From Kutzneria viridogrisea (GTDB taxonomy: Bacteria; Actinomycetota; Actinomycetes; Mycobacteriales; Pseudonocardiaceae): a stretch of 64,000 bases of DNA. The position numbers and the translations under genes are program-made. The stretch is from contig JACJID010000003.1 in assembly GCA_014138725.1 (NCBI GenBank), forward strand, positions 992,001 through 1,056,000. Reading direction: 5' to 3'. Shown one piece after another: positions 42,762 to 51,372 of the stretch. How positions within the stretch are numbered: position 1 is the stretch's first letter; every line of letters starts with the position of its first letter. The notes beneath the pieces were generated by a model, which made no database searches, had not been told where the DNA came from, and saw only the letters and a list, made by a program, of their open reading frames with translations.

Positions 42762-43426
42762 TCGGCGTGCTGGTCGTGGACGACCAGGACCTGGTGCGCG
42801 CCGGGTTCGCCGCCCTGATCCGGGCCGCGCCCGGGCTGGACGTGGTCGGCGAGGCCACCGACGGGGCCGACGCCGTGCGCAAGGCCGCGGCCACCCGGCC
42901 CGAGGTGGTGCTGATGGACATCCGCATGCCGCACATGAACGGGGTGGAGGCCACCGAGCGCATCCTCGCCGCCGCCGGGGACAACCCACCCAGGGTGCTC
43001 ATCCTCACCACCTTCGACCTCGACGAGTACGTCTACTCCGCGCTGCGGGCGGGCGCCGCGGGCTTCCTGCTCAAGGACACCCAGCCGGAGCGGCTGCTCG
43101 CGGCGATCACCACCATCGCCGCCGGGGACATGCTGTTCGCGCCCAGCGTCACCCGCAGGCTGATCGAGGCCTACGCCAAGCGCCCGCTCGCCTCGGGACC
43201 GCCTCCCGAACTGGAGTCGCTCACCGGCCGCGAGGTGGAGGTGCTACGACTGGTCGGCCGCAGCATGTCCAACTCCGAGATCGCCGACCACCTGGTGATC
43301 AGCGAGGCCACCGTCAAGACGCACCTCAACCGCGCCATGGCCAAGCTGAGCCTGTCCAGCCGCGCCCAGGTCGTGGCCCTGGCCTACGAGACCGGCCTCG
43401 TGGTGCCCCGCGTGGCACGGCACTAG
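42758..43426 (+). CDS. NarL/LuxR-type response regulator
   Basis: 222 aa. The receiver domain (1-120) has the acidic pair VVDDQDLV, phosphoacceptor Asp54 in VVLMDIRMPHMNG, and the Lys in FLLKDTQP. The LuxR helix-turn-helix lies at about 158-215 (LTGREVEVLRLVGRSMSNSEIADHLVISEATVKTHL). Partner of the upstream kinase, encoded with a 4-nt overlap. The target genes are not indicated by nearby operators. Confidence 0.95.
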   Translation: MIGVLVVDDQDLVRAGFAALIRAAPGLDVVGEATDGADAVRKAAATRPEVVLMDIRMPHMNGVEATERILAAAGDNPPRVLILTTFDLDEYVYSALRAGAAGFLLKDTQPERLLAAITTIAAGDMLFAPSVTRRLIEAYAKRPLASGPPPELESLTGREVEVLRLVGRSMSNSEIADHLVISEATVKTHLNRAMAKLSLSSRAQVVALAYETGLVVPRVARH

Positions 43427-43475
43427 TTCGTCGGACCGCACTCGCTGCGGGATCGGGCAACCGAGCTCATCCAGT

Positions 43476-43509
43476 GAGCGGGACTCGCGCGCCCCAGAGC
43501 GGGACTCGC
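43476..43509. repeat. Tandem GAGCGGGACTCGC repeat (two copies)
   Basis: Identical 13-bp units at 43476-43488 and 43497-43509, 21 bp apart, between the response regulator and the convergent comEC. The spacers (GCGCCCCA and CGGGGTGA) could pair. Confidence 0.6.
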
Positions 43510-43521
43510 CGGGGTGAGGGG

Positions 43522-45834
43522 TCAGTGGGGTGGGGCGCGGGGTTCGCCGCGGCGGGCCAGGTGGGGGTGGTCGCTGCCGGGCAGGACGGCCAGGTCGCCG
43601 TCCTGGTCGGTACGCAGCACGGTGGTGCCGCCGCGGGTGAGCGCGTCGAGCACGAGCGGGCTGGGGTGGCCGAAGGTGTTGCCCGCTCCGACGCTGACCA
43701 CGGCAACTGAGGGGTGCACACGTTCCAGGAACCGGGGCAGGGAGTAGCGCGAACCGTGGTGCGGCACCTTGAGCACCTCGGCGCTCAGGTCCTGGCCGGA
43801 GGCGAGCAGGGCGGCCTGGCCGGAGAGCTCGACGTCGCCGCTGAGCAGCACCCGCCCGGCCGGGGTGCTGGCCCGCACGACGACCGAGGCGTCGTTGATC
43901 GGCGTGCCCGCCGGGTCGCGACCCAGTGTGCTGGGCACCTCGCGTGGCGCGAGCACCTCCATGGTCAGTCCGGGCCACTCCCAGCGCTGGCCCAGCGCGA
44001 GGTCCACGATCGGCACCCCGGCCGACGCGGCGTCCCGGTTCACCTGCTGCCACGCCCAGCCGGGTTCGTGCAGCGGACCAACCCCCACGGCGCCGACCTG
44101 GTAGTCGGCCAGCACCGAGGCGAGGCCGCCGATGTGGTCGGCGTGCAGGTGGCTGATCAACACCAGTGGCAGGCGGTGCACGCCGAGCCTGCGCAGGCAG
44201 CCGATCACGGCGCTGAGGTCCGGCCCGGTGTCGACCAGCACCGCCCGCGACGGGTCGCCGGTGGCCACGACCAGGGCATCGCCCTGCCCCACGTCGCAGG
44301 CCACCGCGGACCAGCCCGTGGGCGGCCAGCCCGCGCCGGTCAACCTGGTGGGCAGCAGCACGACTCCGGCGCCGACCAGCACCGCGGCGGCCAGTGCCCG
44401 CGCACGGGGTGAGCGGACCACCAGCACCGCCGCACCGATGGCGGCGACCAGCACGAGGCCGCCGACCCAGCCACCGGGCCAGCGCAGGGTGGCCAGCGGC
44501 GTGGCCGCGGCGTGCCGTCCGACCAGGACGAGCCAGCTCGCCTCGGGACCGGCGGCGTGCACGAGCAACTCCGCGGCGCCGTGGTGCACCGGCATCGCCA
44601 GGGTGGCCAGCACACCGAGCACCGTGGCCGGTGCCACCACGGGTTCGGCGACCAGGTTGGCGAGGACCGCCACCAGACTGACCTCCCCGCTGAGCCCGGC
44701 GATGACCGGGGCGGTGACCAGGTGCGCGGCCAGCGGCGCGACCAGCACCTCGGCCAGACCGGGCGGCACCCCCTTTGCCCGCAGGCGGTCCGCCCACCTC
44801 GGTGCGATCAGCACCAGCCCGCCGGTGGCCAGCGCGGACAGGGCGAAACCCGCGTTGAGGGCCAGCCCGGGATCCAGCGGCACCAGCACGACCACCGTCC
44901 AGGCCAGTGCGGGCAGCGCGGACCGGGGCCGCCCCAGCACCAGGCCGAGCAGCCCGATGCCGCCCATCACGGCGGCCCGCAGCACGCTGGGTTGCGGCCC
45001 GGCGAGCACCACGAACCCGGCCATGGCCAGTCCGGCGCCGAGCCCGCACACCACGGGGCCGAGCCCGAGCAGCCGCAGGCCGAACAGCACGGCCCCGGCC
45101 ACGATCGCGAGGTTGGCCCCGCTGACGGCGAGCAGGTGGGTCATGCCGGAGGTGGCGAACTCCTCAGCGACCCGTGGGGACAGCCCACTGGTGTCGCCGA
45201 CGACCAGTCCCGGCAGGAGCCCGGCGGGTTCGGCGGGCAGCACGGTGGCGGCCTGGCGCAGACCGGCGCGCAGCCACCCCGCTGCCTGCTGCCAGATCGG
45301 GGCGGGGGTCGGGTCCGCGGGGTCGCCGCGGGCCTGCACCACGGCGACGGTGAGTTCGTGCGGCTTGGCCGGGGCGAGCCGCCCCGAGACCGTGACGAGC
45401 TGGCCGGGCAGCAGCTCGCCCCAGTGCCGCACCGGGGCGAGCACGAGCAGGTCCGCTCCGGCACCGCGCACCGGGAGGGCAACCCGGTCGGCGCCGCCCT
45501 GTCGGCCGCCGAAACCCGCTGTGCGCAAGGGATGTGGGCGGTCGGCGACCTCCACGCGCAGAGTGCGGACCGCGCCGTGCTCGGCCTCGGCCCGCAGCGG
45601 GTGCGACTCGCTGTCGCGCAGGACCAGGGTGATCCAGCAGGCGGCGAGCGCGCCGACCAGTACGAGCAGCACGGCGGCCGGGCGCCAGCGCAGGGACCGG
45701 ATCGCCGCGAGGACGCCACCGGCCACGGCACAGCCGCCGATCAGCGCGGCACAGGGCCAGCCGAACAGGAGTCCGGCAGCGGCCAGTGCCCACACCGCCA
45801 GGGCGGCCGGGATCACGGGCGTCTGGCGGATCAC
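43522..45834 (-). CDS. comEC: ComEC/Rec2 family DNA-uptake channel protein
   Basis: 770 aa from a GTG overlapping the ComEA stop (GTGA). Contains an N-terminal OB-like domain, a central competence domain with many helices (TSGMTHLLAVSGANLAIVAGAV is the ComEC signature), and a C-terminal metallo-beta-lactamase-like domain with LISHLHADHIGGL and HHGSRYS. It would bring single-stranded DNA across the membrane. Encoded last after comEA, with no other competence genes nearby. All three domains look intact. Confidence 0.92.
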   Translation of the reverse strand: MIRQTPVIPAALAVWALAAAGLLFGWPCAALIGGCAVAGGVLAAIRSLRWRPAAVLLVLVGALAACWITLVLRDSESHPLRAEAEHGAVRTLRVEVADRPHPLRTAGFGGRQGGADRVALPVRGAGADLLVLAPVRHWGELLPGQLVTVSGRLAPAKPHELTVAVVQARGDPADPTPAPIWQQAAGWLRAGLRQAATVLPAEPAGLLPGLVVGDTSGLSPRVAEEFATSGMTHLLAVSGANLAIVAGAVLFGLRLLGLGPVVCGLGAGLAMAGFVVLAGPQPSVLRAAVMGGIGLLGLVLGRPRSALPALAWTVVVLVPLDPGLALNAGFALSALATGGLVLIAPRWADRLRAKGVPPGLAEVLVAPLAAHLVTAPVIAGLSGEVSLVAVLANLVAEPVVAPATVLGVLATLAMPVHHGAAELLVHAAGPEASWLVLVGRHAAATPLATLRWPGGWVGGLVLVAAIGAAVLVVRSPRARALAAAVLVGAGVVLLPTRLTGAGWPPTGWSAVACDVGQGDALVVATGDPSRAVLVDTGPDLSAVIGCLRRLGVHRLPLVLISHLHADHIGGLASVLADYQVGAVGVGPLHEPGWAWQQVNRDAASAGVPIVDLALGQRWEWPGLTMEVLAPREVPSTLGRDPAGTPINDASVVVRASTPAGRVLLSGDVELSGQAALLASGQDLSAEVLKVPHHGSRYSLPRFLERVHPSVAVVSVGAGNTFGHPSPLVLDALTRGGTTVLRTDQDGDLAVLPGSDHPHLARRGEPRAPPH

Positions 45835-46499
45835 GCGTGCACCAGGTCCTTCAGACCGGCGAACTTCGCGTCGCCGATGCCACTGATCTCCCGCAACTGC
45901 TCGATCCGCTGGAAGCGGCCGTGCTTGGACCGCCACTGGACGATGCGCTGGGCGGTGGCGGGTCCCACGCCGGGCAACTGCACCAGCTGCGCCTCGGTCG
46001 CGGTGTTGATGTCGATCTTGGTGGGGGCCTGCGCAGCGGGATCGGCCGCGGGCAGACCGACCGGGAGTTGTTCTCCGTCACCGAGTTTGCGGGCGAGGTT
46101 GAGCGTGCCCAGGTCCGCATCGGGCAGTGGGCCACCGGCCGCGCGCAGGGCGTCGGCCACCCGCGCGCCCTCGGGCAGGGTGACCAGGCCGGGGCGGCCC
46201 ACCTTGCCGACCACGCTGACCACCATGCTGGCGGAGGGTGCCGCGGCGGCGGGCACCGCGGGCGCCGGAGGTCGTTCCGGTGCGGGTCTGGGCCACCACA
46301 GGACGGCGGCTGTGAGCAGGGCGGCGAGCACCGCGATCGCGATCAGCGCGTGCGTGCGCCGCCCTGCCCGTGCTCCACCGGGCAGCCACCGCTCGACCAG
46401 GCCACCGCTCGGTGGCGGCGGCAGCTGCACACCTGCCAGCTCGGCCAGGCGTTGCCGTACCTGGTCGGTCTCATCGGGGGAACGCAGTCGGGAGAGCAC
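45831..46499 (-). CDS. comEA: ComEA family helix-hairpin-helix DNA-binding protein
   Basis: 222 aa from a GTG. An N-terminal cytoplasmic segment and one membrane helix (THALIAIAVLAALLTAAVLWW, about residues 76-96) precede a SLBB-like domain (VVSVVGKVGRPGLVTLPEGARVADAL) and a C-terminal helix-hairpin-helix pair (KIDINTATEAQLVQLPGVGPATAQRIV). It binds incoming double-stranded DNA at the cell surface for ComEC. It overlaps comEC and follows two DnaA boxes upstream. Confidence 0.92.
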   Translation of the reverse strand: MLSRLRSPDETDQVRQRLAELAGVQLPPPPSGGLVERWLPGGARAGRRTHALIAIAVLAALLTAAVLWWPRPAPERPPAPAVPAAAAPSASMVVSVVGKVGRPGLVTLPEGARVADALRAAGGPLPDADLGTLNLARKLGDGEQLPVGLPAADPAAQAPTKIDINTATEAQLVQLPGVGPATAQRIVQWRSKHGRFQRIEQLREISGIGDAKFAGLKDLVHA

Positions 46500-46552
46500 G
46501 GGACCGACGCTAGGACCGCGGACCGCCCGGGCACCCCGCCCGAAGATCGGGA

Positions 46553-46579
46553 TGTGGACAACTCGGCGGCTGTGGACAA
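46553..46579. promoter_or_regulatory. Pair of DnaA boxes upstream of comEA
   Basis: TGTGGACAA at 46553-46561 and 46571-46579, both exact complements of TTGTCCACA, same orientation, 18 bp apart. They lie 54 bp upstream of the comEA start in the gap after the DegV-type gene. Confidence 0.6.
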
Positions 46580-46626
46580 CTGGCCGCCAGGAGGACCGGT
46601 CCGAACGGGACTGTCGGACCCCGGTG

Positions 46627-47496
46627 TCAGACTGGCAGGTCGGCCACTGGCAGCCCGCCGGGCAGCACCACCACACCCAGTACCCCGGGCCCGGTGTGCG
46701 CCCCGATCACGGGGCCGACCTCGGAGATCAGGCAGCCGGGCGAGGTGGGCAGCCGGGACTCCAGCTTGGCGGCCAGCTCGGCGGCGCGCTCCGGGGCGGC
46801 CAGGTGGTGCACGGCCAGGCCGACCGGGCCGCGGCCCGCCGCGTCGGCGGCCAGCTCGACCAGCCGGGCGATGGCGCGGCTGGTGGTGCGGACCTTCTCC
46901 AGCGGCACGATCCGGCCGTCCGCCACGTGCAGCAGCGGCTTGACCGACAGGGCCGTGCCGACCAGCGCGGCGGCGGTGCCGATCCGCCCGCCGCGCCGCA
47001 GGTGCTCCAGGGTCTCCACGCAGAAGTAGGTGCGGGCGCGGGCGGCGACCCGGGTCGCGGCGGCCTCCACCTCGGCGGGCGAGGCGCCCTGTGCCGCGGC
47101 GTCCGCGGCGGCCAGCACGGCGAAGCCCAGGCCCATGGCGGTGGACCGCGAGTCCACGATGCGCACCTTGTCCGGGCCGACCTCCTCGGCGGCCTGCCAG
47201 GCGGCCTGCCAGGTGCCGGACAGCTCGCCGGACAGGTGCACGGCGACCACCGAGTCGGCGCCCTCGTCCAGTGCCCTGCGGTACTCGGCGGCCAGCTCGG
47301 CGGGGTTGGCGCGGGAGGTGGTCACCGCGCGGCGGTCGCCCAGGGCGGTGGCCAGCTCGACCGGGCCGAAGTCCACCCCGTCCAACCGGCCCGCGCCGTC
47401 CACCAGCACGTGCAGTGGGATCACCCGCACCGAGCACCGCTTGGCGAAGCCCTCGGGCAGGTAGGCGGTGGAGTCGGTGACGACGGCGACGGACAC
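46627..47496 (-). CDS. DegV family fatty-acid-binding protein
   Basis: 289 aa. Starts VAVVTDSTAYLPEGFAKR with the conserved D-S-T, then VIPLHVLVDG, VTTSRANPAELAAEYRRAL (S/T-R-x-NP), and the C-terminal domain GPVIGAHTGPGVLGVVVLP. DegV proteins bind a long-chain fatty acid and are linked to fatty acid kinase; no kinase gene is nearby. It follows the SGNH gene by 11 bp in the same operon direction and is separated from comEA by the DnaA boxes. Confidence 0.9.
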   Translation of the reverse strand: MSVAVVTDSTAYLPEGFAKRCSVRVIPLHVLVDGAGRLDGVDFGPVELATALGDRRAVTTSRANPAELAAEYRRALDEGADSVVAVHLSGELSGTWQAAWQAAEEVGPDKVRIVDSRSTAMGLGFAVLAAADAAAQGASPAEVEAAATRVAARARTYFCVETLEHLRRGGRIGTAAALVGTALSVKPLLHVADGRIVPLEKVRTTSRAIARLVELAADAAGRGPVGLAVHHLAAPERAAELAAKLESRLPTSPGCLISEVGPVIGAHTGPGVLGVVVLPGGLPVADLPV

Positions 47497-47507
47497 GAGC
47501 GACCAGC

Positions 47508-48227
47508 CTACGTGGCCGAGGGCTGGGCCGTGCGGACCAACTCGGCCAGGGCGTGCCCGACCGCCCGGTGGCCCGCGAAGCCCCAGTGCATGCCGTCGGG
47601 GTTGCCGTGCCCGCCGAGCACGTGCTCGCCGACCAGCGCGGGCACGTCCAGCAGGGGGATGCCGTCGCGGGCCGACCAGGCGCGGATCGCGGCGACCCCG
47701 GCGGAGCGCCCGGGGTGGGCGCGGCCGTACGCGGCGGCGCGGTGCACGGAGGGCTCGAAGCCGTAGACGGGCAGGCCGGGGCGCAGGGCGCGGACCGAGC
47801 TCACGCAGTCGTGCAGGTAGCTCAGGGTCAACCGGGGCGGCAGGGCCACCGGCCAGCCGCCCATGACGCGGGACAGCACGGGCTGGGCGGCGAGGTAGGC
47901 CGCACGGGCCCTGCGGCGCAGGCCGTCCGGGCGCAGGTAGCGCAGGCCCTGCCGCAGGTAGGTCGGCAGCGGCGAGGGCAGGGTGTCCATGGAGCCCACG
48001 GCCAGCACCAGGGCGTCGGCGTGCGCCAGTTCCGCCCAGAACCGCGGGTCACCGGTGATCGCCCACCAGGCGTCGCGGGCGGTCCAGCCGAAACCCGCGA
48101 CCAGGTCCGCCGCACCCCCCAGCTCGGCCGCGGCCAGGTTGGGCCACAGCCGGGGGTCGTCGGCGGGCAGCGGACCCTGCGGGCCGTGGAAGGCCAGCGA
48201 GTCGGCCACCACCAGCAGACGCGTCAC
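47508..48227 (-). CDS. SGNH/GDSL-type hydrolase
   Basis: 239 aa from a GTG overlapping the phosphatase stop (GTGA). The N-terminal block LLVVADSLAFHG contains the nucleophile Ser; a conserved Gly and Asn-like positions follow (GWTARDAWWAI), and the C-terminal PDGMHWGFAGH contains the Asp-x-x-His pair of the catalytic triad. Likely esterase or acyl hydrolase acting on an unknown lipid or sugar ester. It lies in the rsfS operon. Confidence 0.85.
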   Translation of the reverse strand: MTRLLVVADSLAFHGPQGPLPADDPRLWPNLAAAELGGAADLVAGFGWTARDAWWAITGDPRFWAELAHADALVLAVGSMDTLPSPLPTYLRQGLRYLRPDGLRRRARAAYLAAQPVLSRVMGGWPVALPPRLTLSYLHDCVSSVRALRPGLPVYGFEPSVHRAAAYGRAHPGRSAGVAAIRAWSARDGIPLLDVPALVGEHVLGGHGNPDGMHWGFAGHRAVGHALAELVRTAQPSAT

Positions 48228-48835
48228 GCCGCCCCGGTGTTGTAGGACAGCAGGCGCCAGCGACCGTCCCCGCCGGGACGTCGGCCCAGCACCGCCCAGT
48301 GGCAGTTGTCGTGCCCGCCCAGCAGCGGCCACACCGACAGCGGCATACCCAGCAGTTGGCCGGTCAGCGCGGTGATCAGGCCGCCGTGCGCGCACAGCAG
48401 CACGGTGCCCGACAGCTCCGTGTCCAGCTCCGCGACGACCTCGGCGGCCCTGGCGGCGACCTCCACCCGGGTCTCCCCACCGGGCGGGGCCCAGGTCGGG
48501 TCGTACTGCCAGGTGTGGATGCCGCCGGGGAAGCGCTGCTCCACCTCGGCGGAGGTCAGCCCCTGCCACTGGCCGATGTCGGTCTCCCGCAGCCGCTTGT
48601 CGATGCGCAGCGGGGTGCCGGTCGCCTCGACGAAGACCCGCGCGGTGTCGGCGGCGCGGCGCAGGTCGGAGCTGACGACCAGGCCGGGCTCCAGGGTGGC
48701 CAGCGCGGGCACGGCCGCGGCCGCCTGGGCGAGGCCCTGCTCGGTCAGCGGCGAGTCCAGGTGGCCCTGCCACTTGCCGGAGGCGTTGTGCTCGGTCTGG
48801 CCGTGCCGCCACAGCACGACACGGCTCAGGCTCAT
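48224..48835 (-). CDS. Histidine phosphatase family protein (phosphoglycerate mutase-like)
   Basis: 203 aa from the ATG at 48835, overlapping the rsfS stop (ATGA). RHG motif LWRHGQTEHNASGKWQGHLDSPLT at residues 8-31, second His in LLCAHGGLITALTG. Probably a phosphatase on a small molecule or nucleotide. In actinobacteria this gene follows rsfS and is often annotated as phosphoglycerate mutase (from family knowledge). Translationally coupled to both neighbours. Confidence 0.92.
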   Translation of the reverse strand: MSLSRVVLWRHGQTEHNASGKWQGHLDSPLTEQGLAQAAAAVPALATLEPGLVVSSDLRRAADTARVFVEATGTPLRIDKRLRETDIGQWQGLTSAEVEQRFPGGIHTWQYDPTWAPPGGETRVEVAARAAEVVAELDTELSGTVLLCAHGGLITALTGQLLGMPLSVWPLLGGHDNCHWAVLGRRPGGDGRWRLLSYNTGAA

Positions 48836-49236
48836 GAATCCGCCTCGGTGGGCTCCGCCTCGGTCTGCTGCCCGGCTGCCGGGTCGTGGAACTCGATGCG
48901 CGGGCAGTCCTTCCACAGCCGCTCCAGGCCGTAGAACGAGCGCTCCTCGGTGTGCTGCACGTGCACGACCACGTCCACGAAGTCCAGCAGCACCCAGCGG
49001 CCCTCGCGGGCGCCCTCGCGGCGCACCGGCTTGGTGCCCGACTCGCGCATCTTCTCCTCGACGCTGTCCACGATCGCGCCGACCTGGCGCTCGTTGGGCG
49101 CGGAGGCGAGCACGAAGCAGTCGGTGATCACCAACTGGTCGGACACGTCGAGAATCATGACGTCGTGCGCCTTCTTGTCGGCCGCAGCGGCCGCAGCCAC
49201 CAGCGCCAGCCGTCGTGCCTCGTCGGTGGCTGCCAC
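48832..49236 (-). CDS. rsfS: Ribosome silencing factor RsfS
   Basis: 134 aa. Contains the RsfS core DKKAHDVMILDVSDQLVITDCFVLASAPNERQV and WVLLDFVDVVVHVQHTEERSFYGLERLWKDCPRI, which binds ribosomal protein L14 and blocks subunit joining in stationary phase. It heads an operon with the phosphatase, SGNH hydrolase and DegV genes. The upstream gap contains a separate small ORF. Confidence 0.96.
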   Translation of the reverse strand: MAATDEARRLALVAAAAAADKKAHDVMILDVSDQLVITDCFVLASAPNERQVGAIVDSVEEKMRESGTKPVRREGAREGRWVLLDFVDVVVHVQHTEERSFYGLERLWKDCPRIEFHDPAAGQQTEAEPTEADS

Positions 49237-49398
49237 TTCTCTCCCTCGATCAACTGCTCACGTACCGGCAACGAGGGTACCGCCCTGGTGGAGGGCACTC
49301 CGCACGCAGCGAAAAAGCAGTTGCCCCGAGGGGCACCGAAACGATCAGATAGTGGTACCCGGCCGCGAAGGGCGGCCCAACCGAAGGGAGGTGCGTGA

Positions 49399-49455
49399 AT
49401 GCTCGGCAAGTCACAGGGAGCGCTCGCGCTTCGTCCCGTCGGGCGTACGCGATAG
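49399..49455 (+). CDS. 18-aa peptide gene with strong RBS and terminator
   Basis: ATG at 49399 preceded by AAGGGAGGTG (7-bp spacing to the start), encoding MLGKSQGALALRPVGRTR, ending TAG at 49455. A strong intrinsic terminator begins 23 bp later. A possible promoter lies near 49321-49350 (TTGCCC and TCAGAT, 18-bp spacer). I recognise no homologous family; it could be a leader peptide, a small regulatory RNA with incidental ORF, or a real microprotein. Confidence 0.5.
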   Translation: MLGKSQGALALRPVGRTR

Positions 49456-49477
49456 CGCCCCGAGACTGACGAGTGAG

Positions 49478-49513
49478 CCCCCTCGACCCAGGGCCCGGGT
49501 CGAGGGGGTTTTT
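49478..49513 (+). terminator. Strong intrinsic terminator after the 18-aa ORF
   Basis: CCCCCTCGACCC and its complement (12 bp perfect, 7-nt loop) followed by TTTTT. It faces rightward and defines the end of a short transcript. Confidence 0.9.
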
Positions 49514-49532
49514 ACGTGCCGAAACACGCCGC

Positions 49533-49576
49533 GAAAGGACCATTCGCCGCGTTCAGTGCGGTGAAAGCCACCTTCC
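49533..49576. repeat. Degenerate hairpin repeat, copy C
   Basis: GAAAGGACCATTCGCCGC at the left corresponds to GAAAGTGCCGTTCGCTGC of copy B, and GCCACCTTCC ends the element at the right. The arms have lost most complementarity, so it is a decayed family member. Confidence 0.5.
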
Positions 49577-49604
49577 GGTTTTGCGGGGCGGGCAGGATGG
49601 GGCG

Positions 49605-49991
49605 ATGACGGACAAGCACCTGGTGTACTGCTGGATCGAGCGGGACGGGCAGGTGCTGTTCCTGCGTCGCGGCCCGGGCGTGTTCCTGGGCGGCAAGTGG
49701 GAGTTGCCGGGCGGCACGGTGGAGCCCGGTGAGGCGCACGAGGCGGCGGCGGTGCGCGAGGTGGCCGAGGAGACCGGTCTCACGGTGCGCCTGCTCGGGG
49801 AGCGGTCGCGGACGAGCTGGCCGGACGTGGACGGGCGCGAGCTGACCATCCACGCGCGCATCTACACCGCCGAGGAGCAGGGCAGGGGCGAGGTCGTGCT
49901 CAACCCCGCGGAGCACCAGGAGTTCACCTGGATCGCCCCGGAGCGGGTGGCCGGGCTGGACGCGGCCGAGCACTTCCGTCAGCAGCGGTAG
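49605..49991 (+). CDS. NUDIX hydrolase
   Basis: 128 aa from the ATG at 49605. Nudix box [24 protein letters not shown] at about residues 35-58 fits the GX5EX7REUXEEXGU pattern. Short, single-domain; substrate unknown, possibly an oxidised nucleotide (MutT-like). Overlaps the convergent nadD gene by 13 bp. Confidence 0.9.
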   Translation: MTDKHLVYCWIERDGQVLFLRRGPGVFLGGKWELPGGTVEPGEAHEAAAVREVAEETGLTVRLLGERSRTSWPDVDGRELTIHARIYTAEEQGRGEVVLNPAEHQEFTWIAPERVAGLDAAEHFRQQR

Positions 49992-50560
49992 AGCCCGCGC
50001 TTGGAGATGTACTGCACGACCCCGTCGGGCACCAGGTACCAGACCGGCTCACCGGCGCAGACCCGGTCGCGGCAGGCCGTGGAGGAGATGGCCATGGCGG
50101 GCACCTCGATCAGGCTGACCGCCCCTTCGGGCAGGTGGTGGCCGTCCAGCTGGTAGCCGGGACGGGTGACGCCGATGAAGTGCGCGCGGTCGAACAGTTC
50201 GTCCACGCGCTTCCAGGACACGATCTGCTCCAGCGCGTCCGCCCCGGTGATGAAGAACAGCTTGTCCTCCGGGTAGCGGTCGGCCAGGTCGCGCAGCGTG
50301 TCCGCGGTGTAGGTGGGGCCGTCCCGGTCGATGTCCACCCTGGACACCGAGAACCGCGGGTTCGAGGCGGTGGCGATCACCGTCATCAGGTAGCGGTCCT
50401 CGGCTGCGGCCACCTCGCGCTGGCTCTTCTGCCACGGCTGACCGGTGGGCACGAAGATCACTTCGTCCAGGTCGAACTTGGACTGCACCTCGCTGGCGGC
50501 GACCAGGTGTCCGTGGTGGATCGGGTCGAAGGTGCCGCCCATGACCCCGAGCCTGCGCAT
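49979..50560 (-). CDS. nadD: Nicotinate-nucleotide adenylyltransferase
   Basis: 193 aa from the ATG at 50560. [12 protein letters not shown] (nucleotidyltransferase GxFxPxHxGH) at residues 8-19, [18 protein letters not shown], and the ISST-x-x-R motif ([11 protein letters not shown]). It forms deamido-NAD from nicotinate mononucleotide. In actinobacteria nadD normally stands next to rsfS; here a small peptide gene and a NUDIX gene lie between. Confidence 0.95.
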   Translation of the reverse strand: MRRLGVMGGTFDPIHHGHLVAASEVQSKFDLDEVIFVPTGQPWQKSQREVAAAEDRYLMTVIATASNPRFSVSRVDIDRDGPTYTADTLRDLADRYPEDKLFFITGADALEQIVSWKRVDELFDRAHFIGVTRPGYQLDGHHLPEGAVSLIEVPAMAISSTACRDRVCAGEPVWYLVPDGVVQYISKRGLYRC

Positions 50561-50663
50561 GACTGGTGAGCCTACGTAACCCCGTCCGACCTGGCGCTGT
50601 GACGCACCGCAAGTGTGAGTTGCCTCTACCGGTGGCCCCGATGTTCCGTAATACTCGAACTTC

Positions 50664-51353
50664 ATGACGACCTGGACCCCGATGCACGGCAGGGACTACG
50701 CCGGCGTGCCCTACCGGCCCGCGCGCATGCCCGTCGAACAGTCGCTGGCCACCGCCGCGCGGCTGCGGGAGCAGATGTGGCAGCGCCGCACCGTGCGGGC
50801 CTTCTCCACCGACCCGGTGCCCGAGCAACTGGTGCTCGACGCCATCTCGGTGGCCTCCACCGCGCCCTCCGGCGCCCACCAACAGCCGTGGACCTTCGTG
50901 CTGGTGTCCGATCCGCAGGTGCGCGCGCACATCCGCGAGGCGGCCGAGGCCGAGGAGCACGAGGCCTACGCGGGACGGCTGGGCGAACAGTGGCTGTCCG
51001 CGCTGCGCCCGCTGGGCACCGACGAGCACAAGCCGCACCTGACCGACGCACCGCACCTGGTCGTGGTGTTCGAGCAGCGCTACTTCCTCGGCCCGGACGG
51101 CAGCAGCCACAAGCACTACTACGTCAACGAGTCGGTGGGCATCGCGGTGGGCATGCTGCTGACCGCCCTGCACCTGTCGGGGCTGGCCGCGCTGACCCAC
51201 ACGCCCAGCCCGATGCGCTTCCTGTCCGAGGTGCTGAACCGCCCGCACAACGAGAAGGCGTTCGCGGTGATCCCGATCGGCTACCCCGCGCCGGACGCCG
51301 AGGTGCCCGACCTGGTGCGCAAGTCCCTGGACCAGGTGCTGGTCCGGGTCTGA
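50664..51353 (+). CDS. Nitroreductase family flavoprotein
   Basis: 229 aa. FMN-binding [21 protein letters not shown] at the N-terminus, [18 protein letters not shown] (substrate/FMN contact region), and [26 protein letters not shown]. Close to the BluB/iodotyrosine deiodinase-like branch judging by layout. Likely reduces a quinone or nitro compound with NAD(P)H. The LysR gene follows 20 bp later and may be co-transcribed. Confidence 0.9.
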   Translation: MTTWTPMHGRDYAGVPYRPARMPVEQSLATAARLREQMWQRRTVRAFSTDPVPEQLVLDAISVASTAPSGAHQQPWTFVLVSDPQVRAHIREAAEAEEHEAYAGRLGEQWLSALRPLGTDEHKPHLTDAPHLVVVFEQRYFLGPDGSSHKHYYVNESVGIAVGMLLTALHLSGLAALTHTPSPMRFLSEVLNRPHNEKAFAVIPIGYPAPDAEVPDLVRKSLDQVLVRV

Positions 51354-51372
51354 GCCCGGTACCGTCGGGCCG

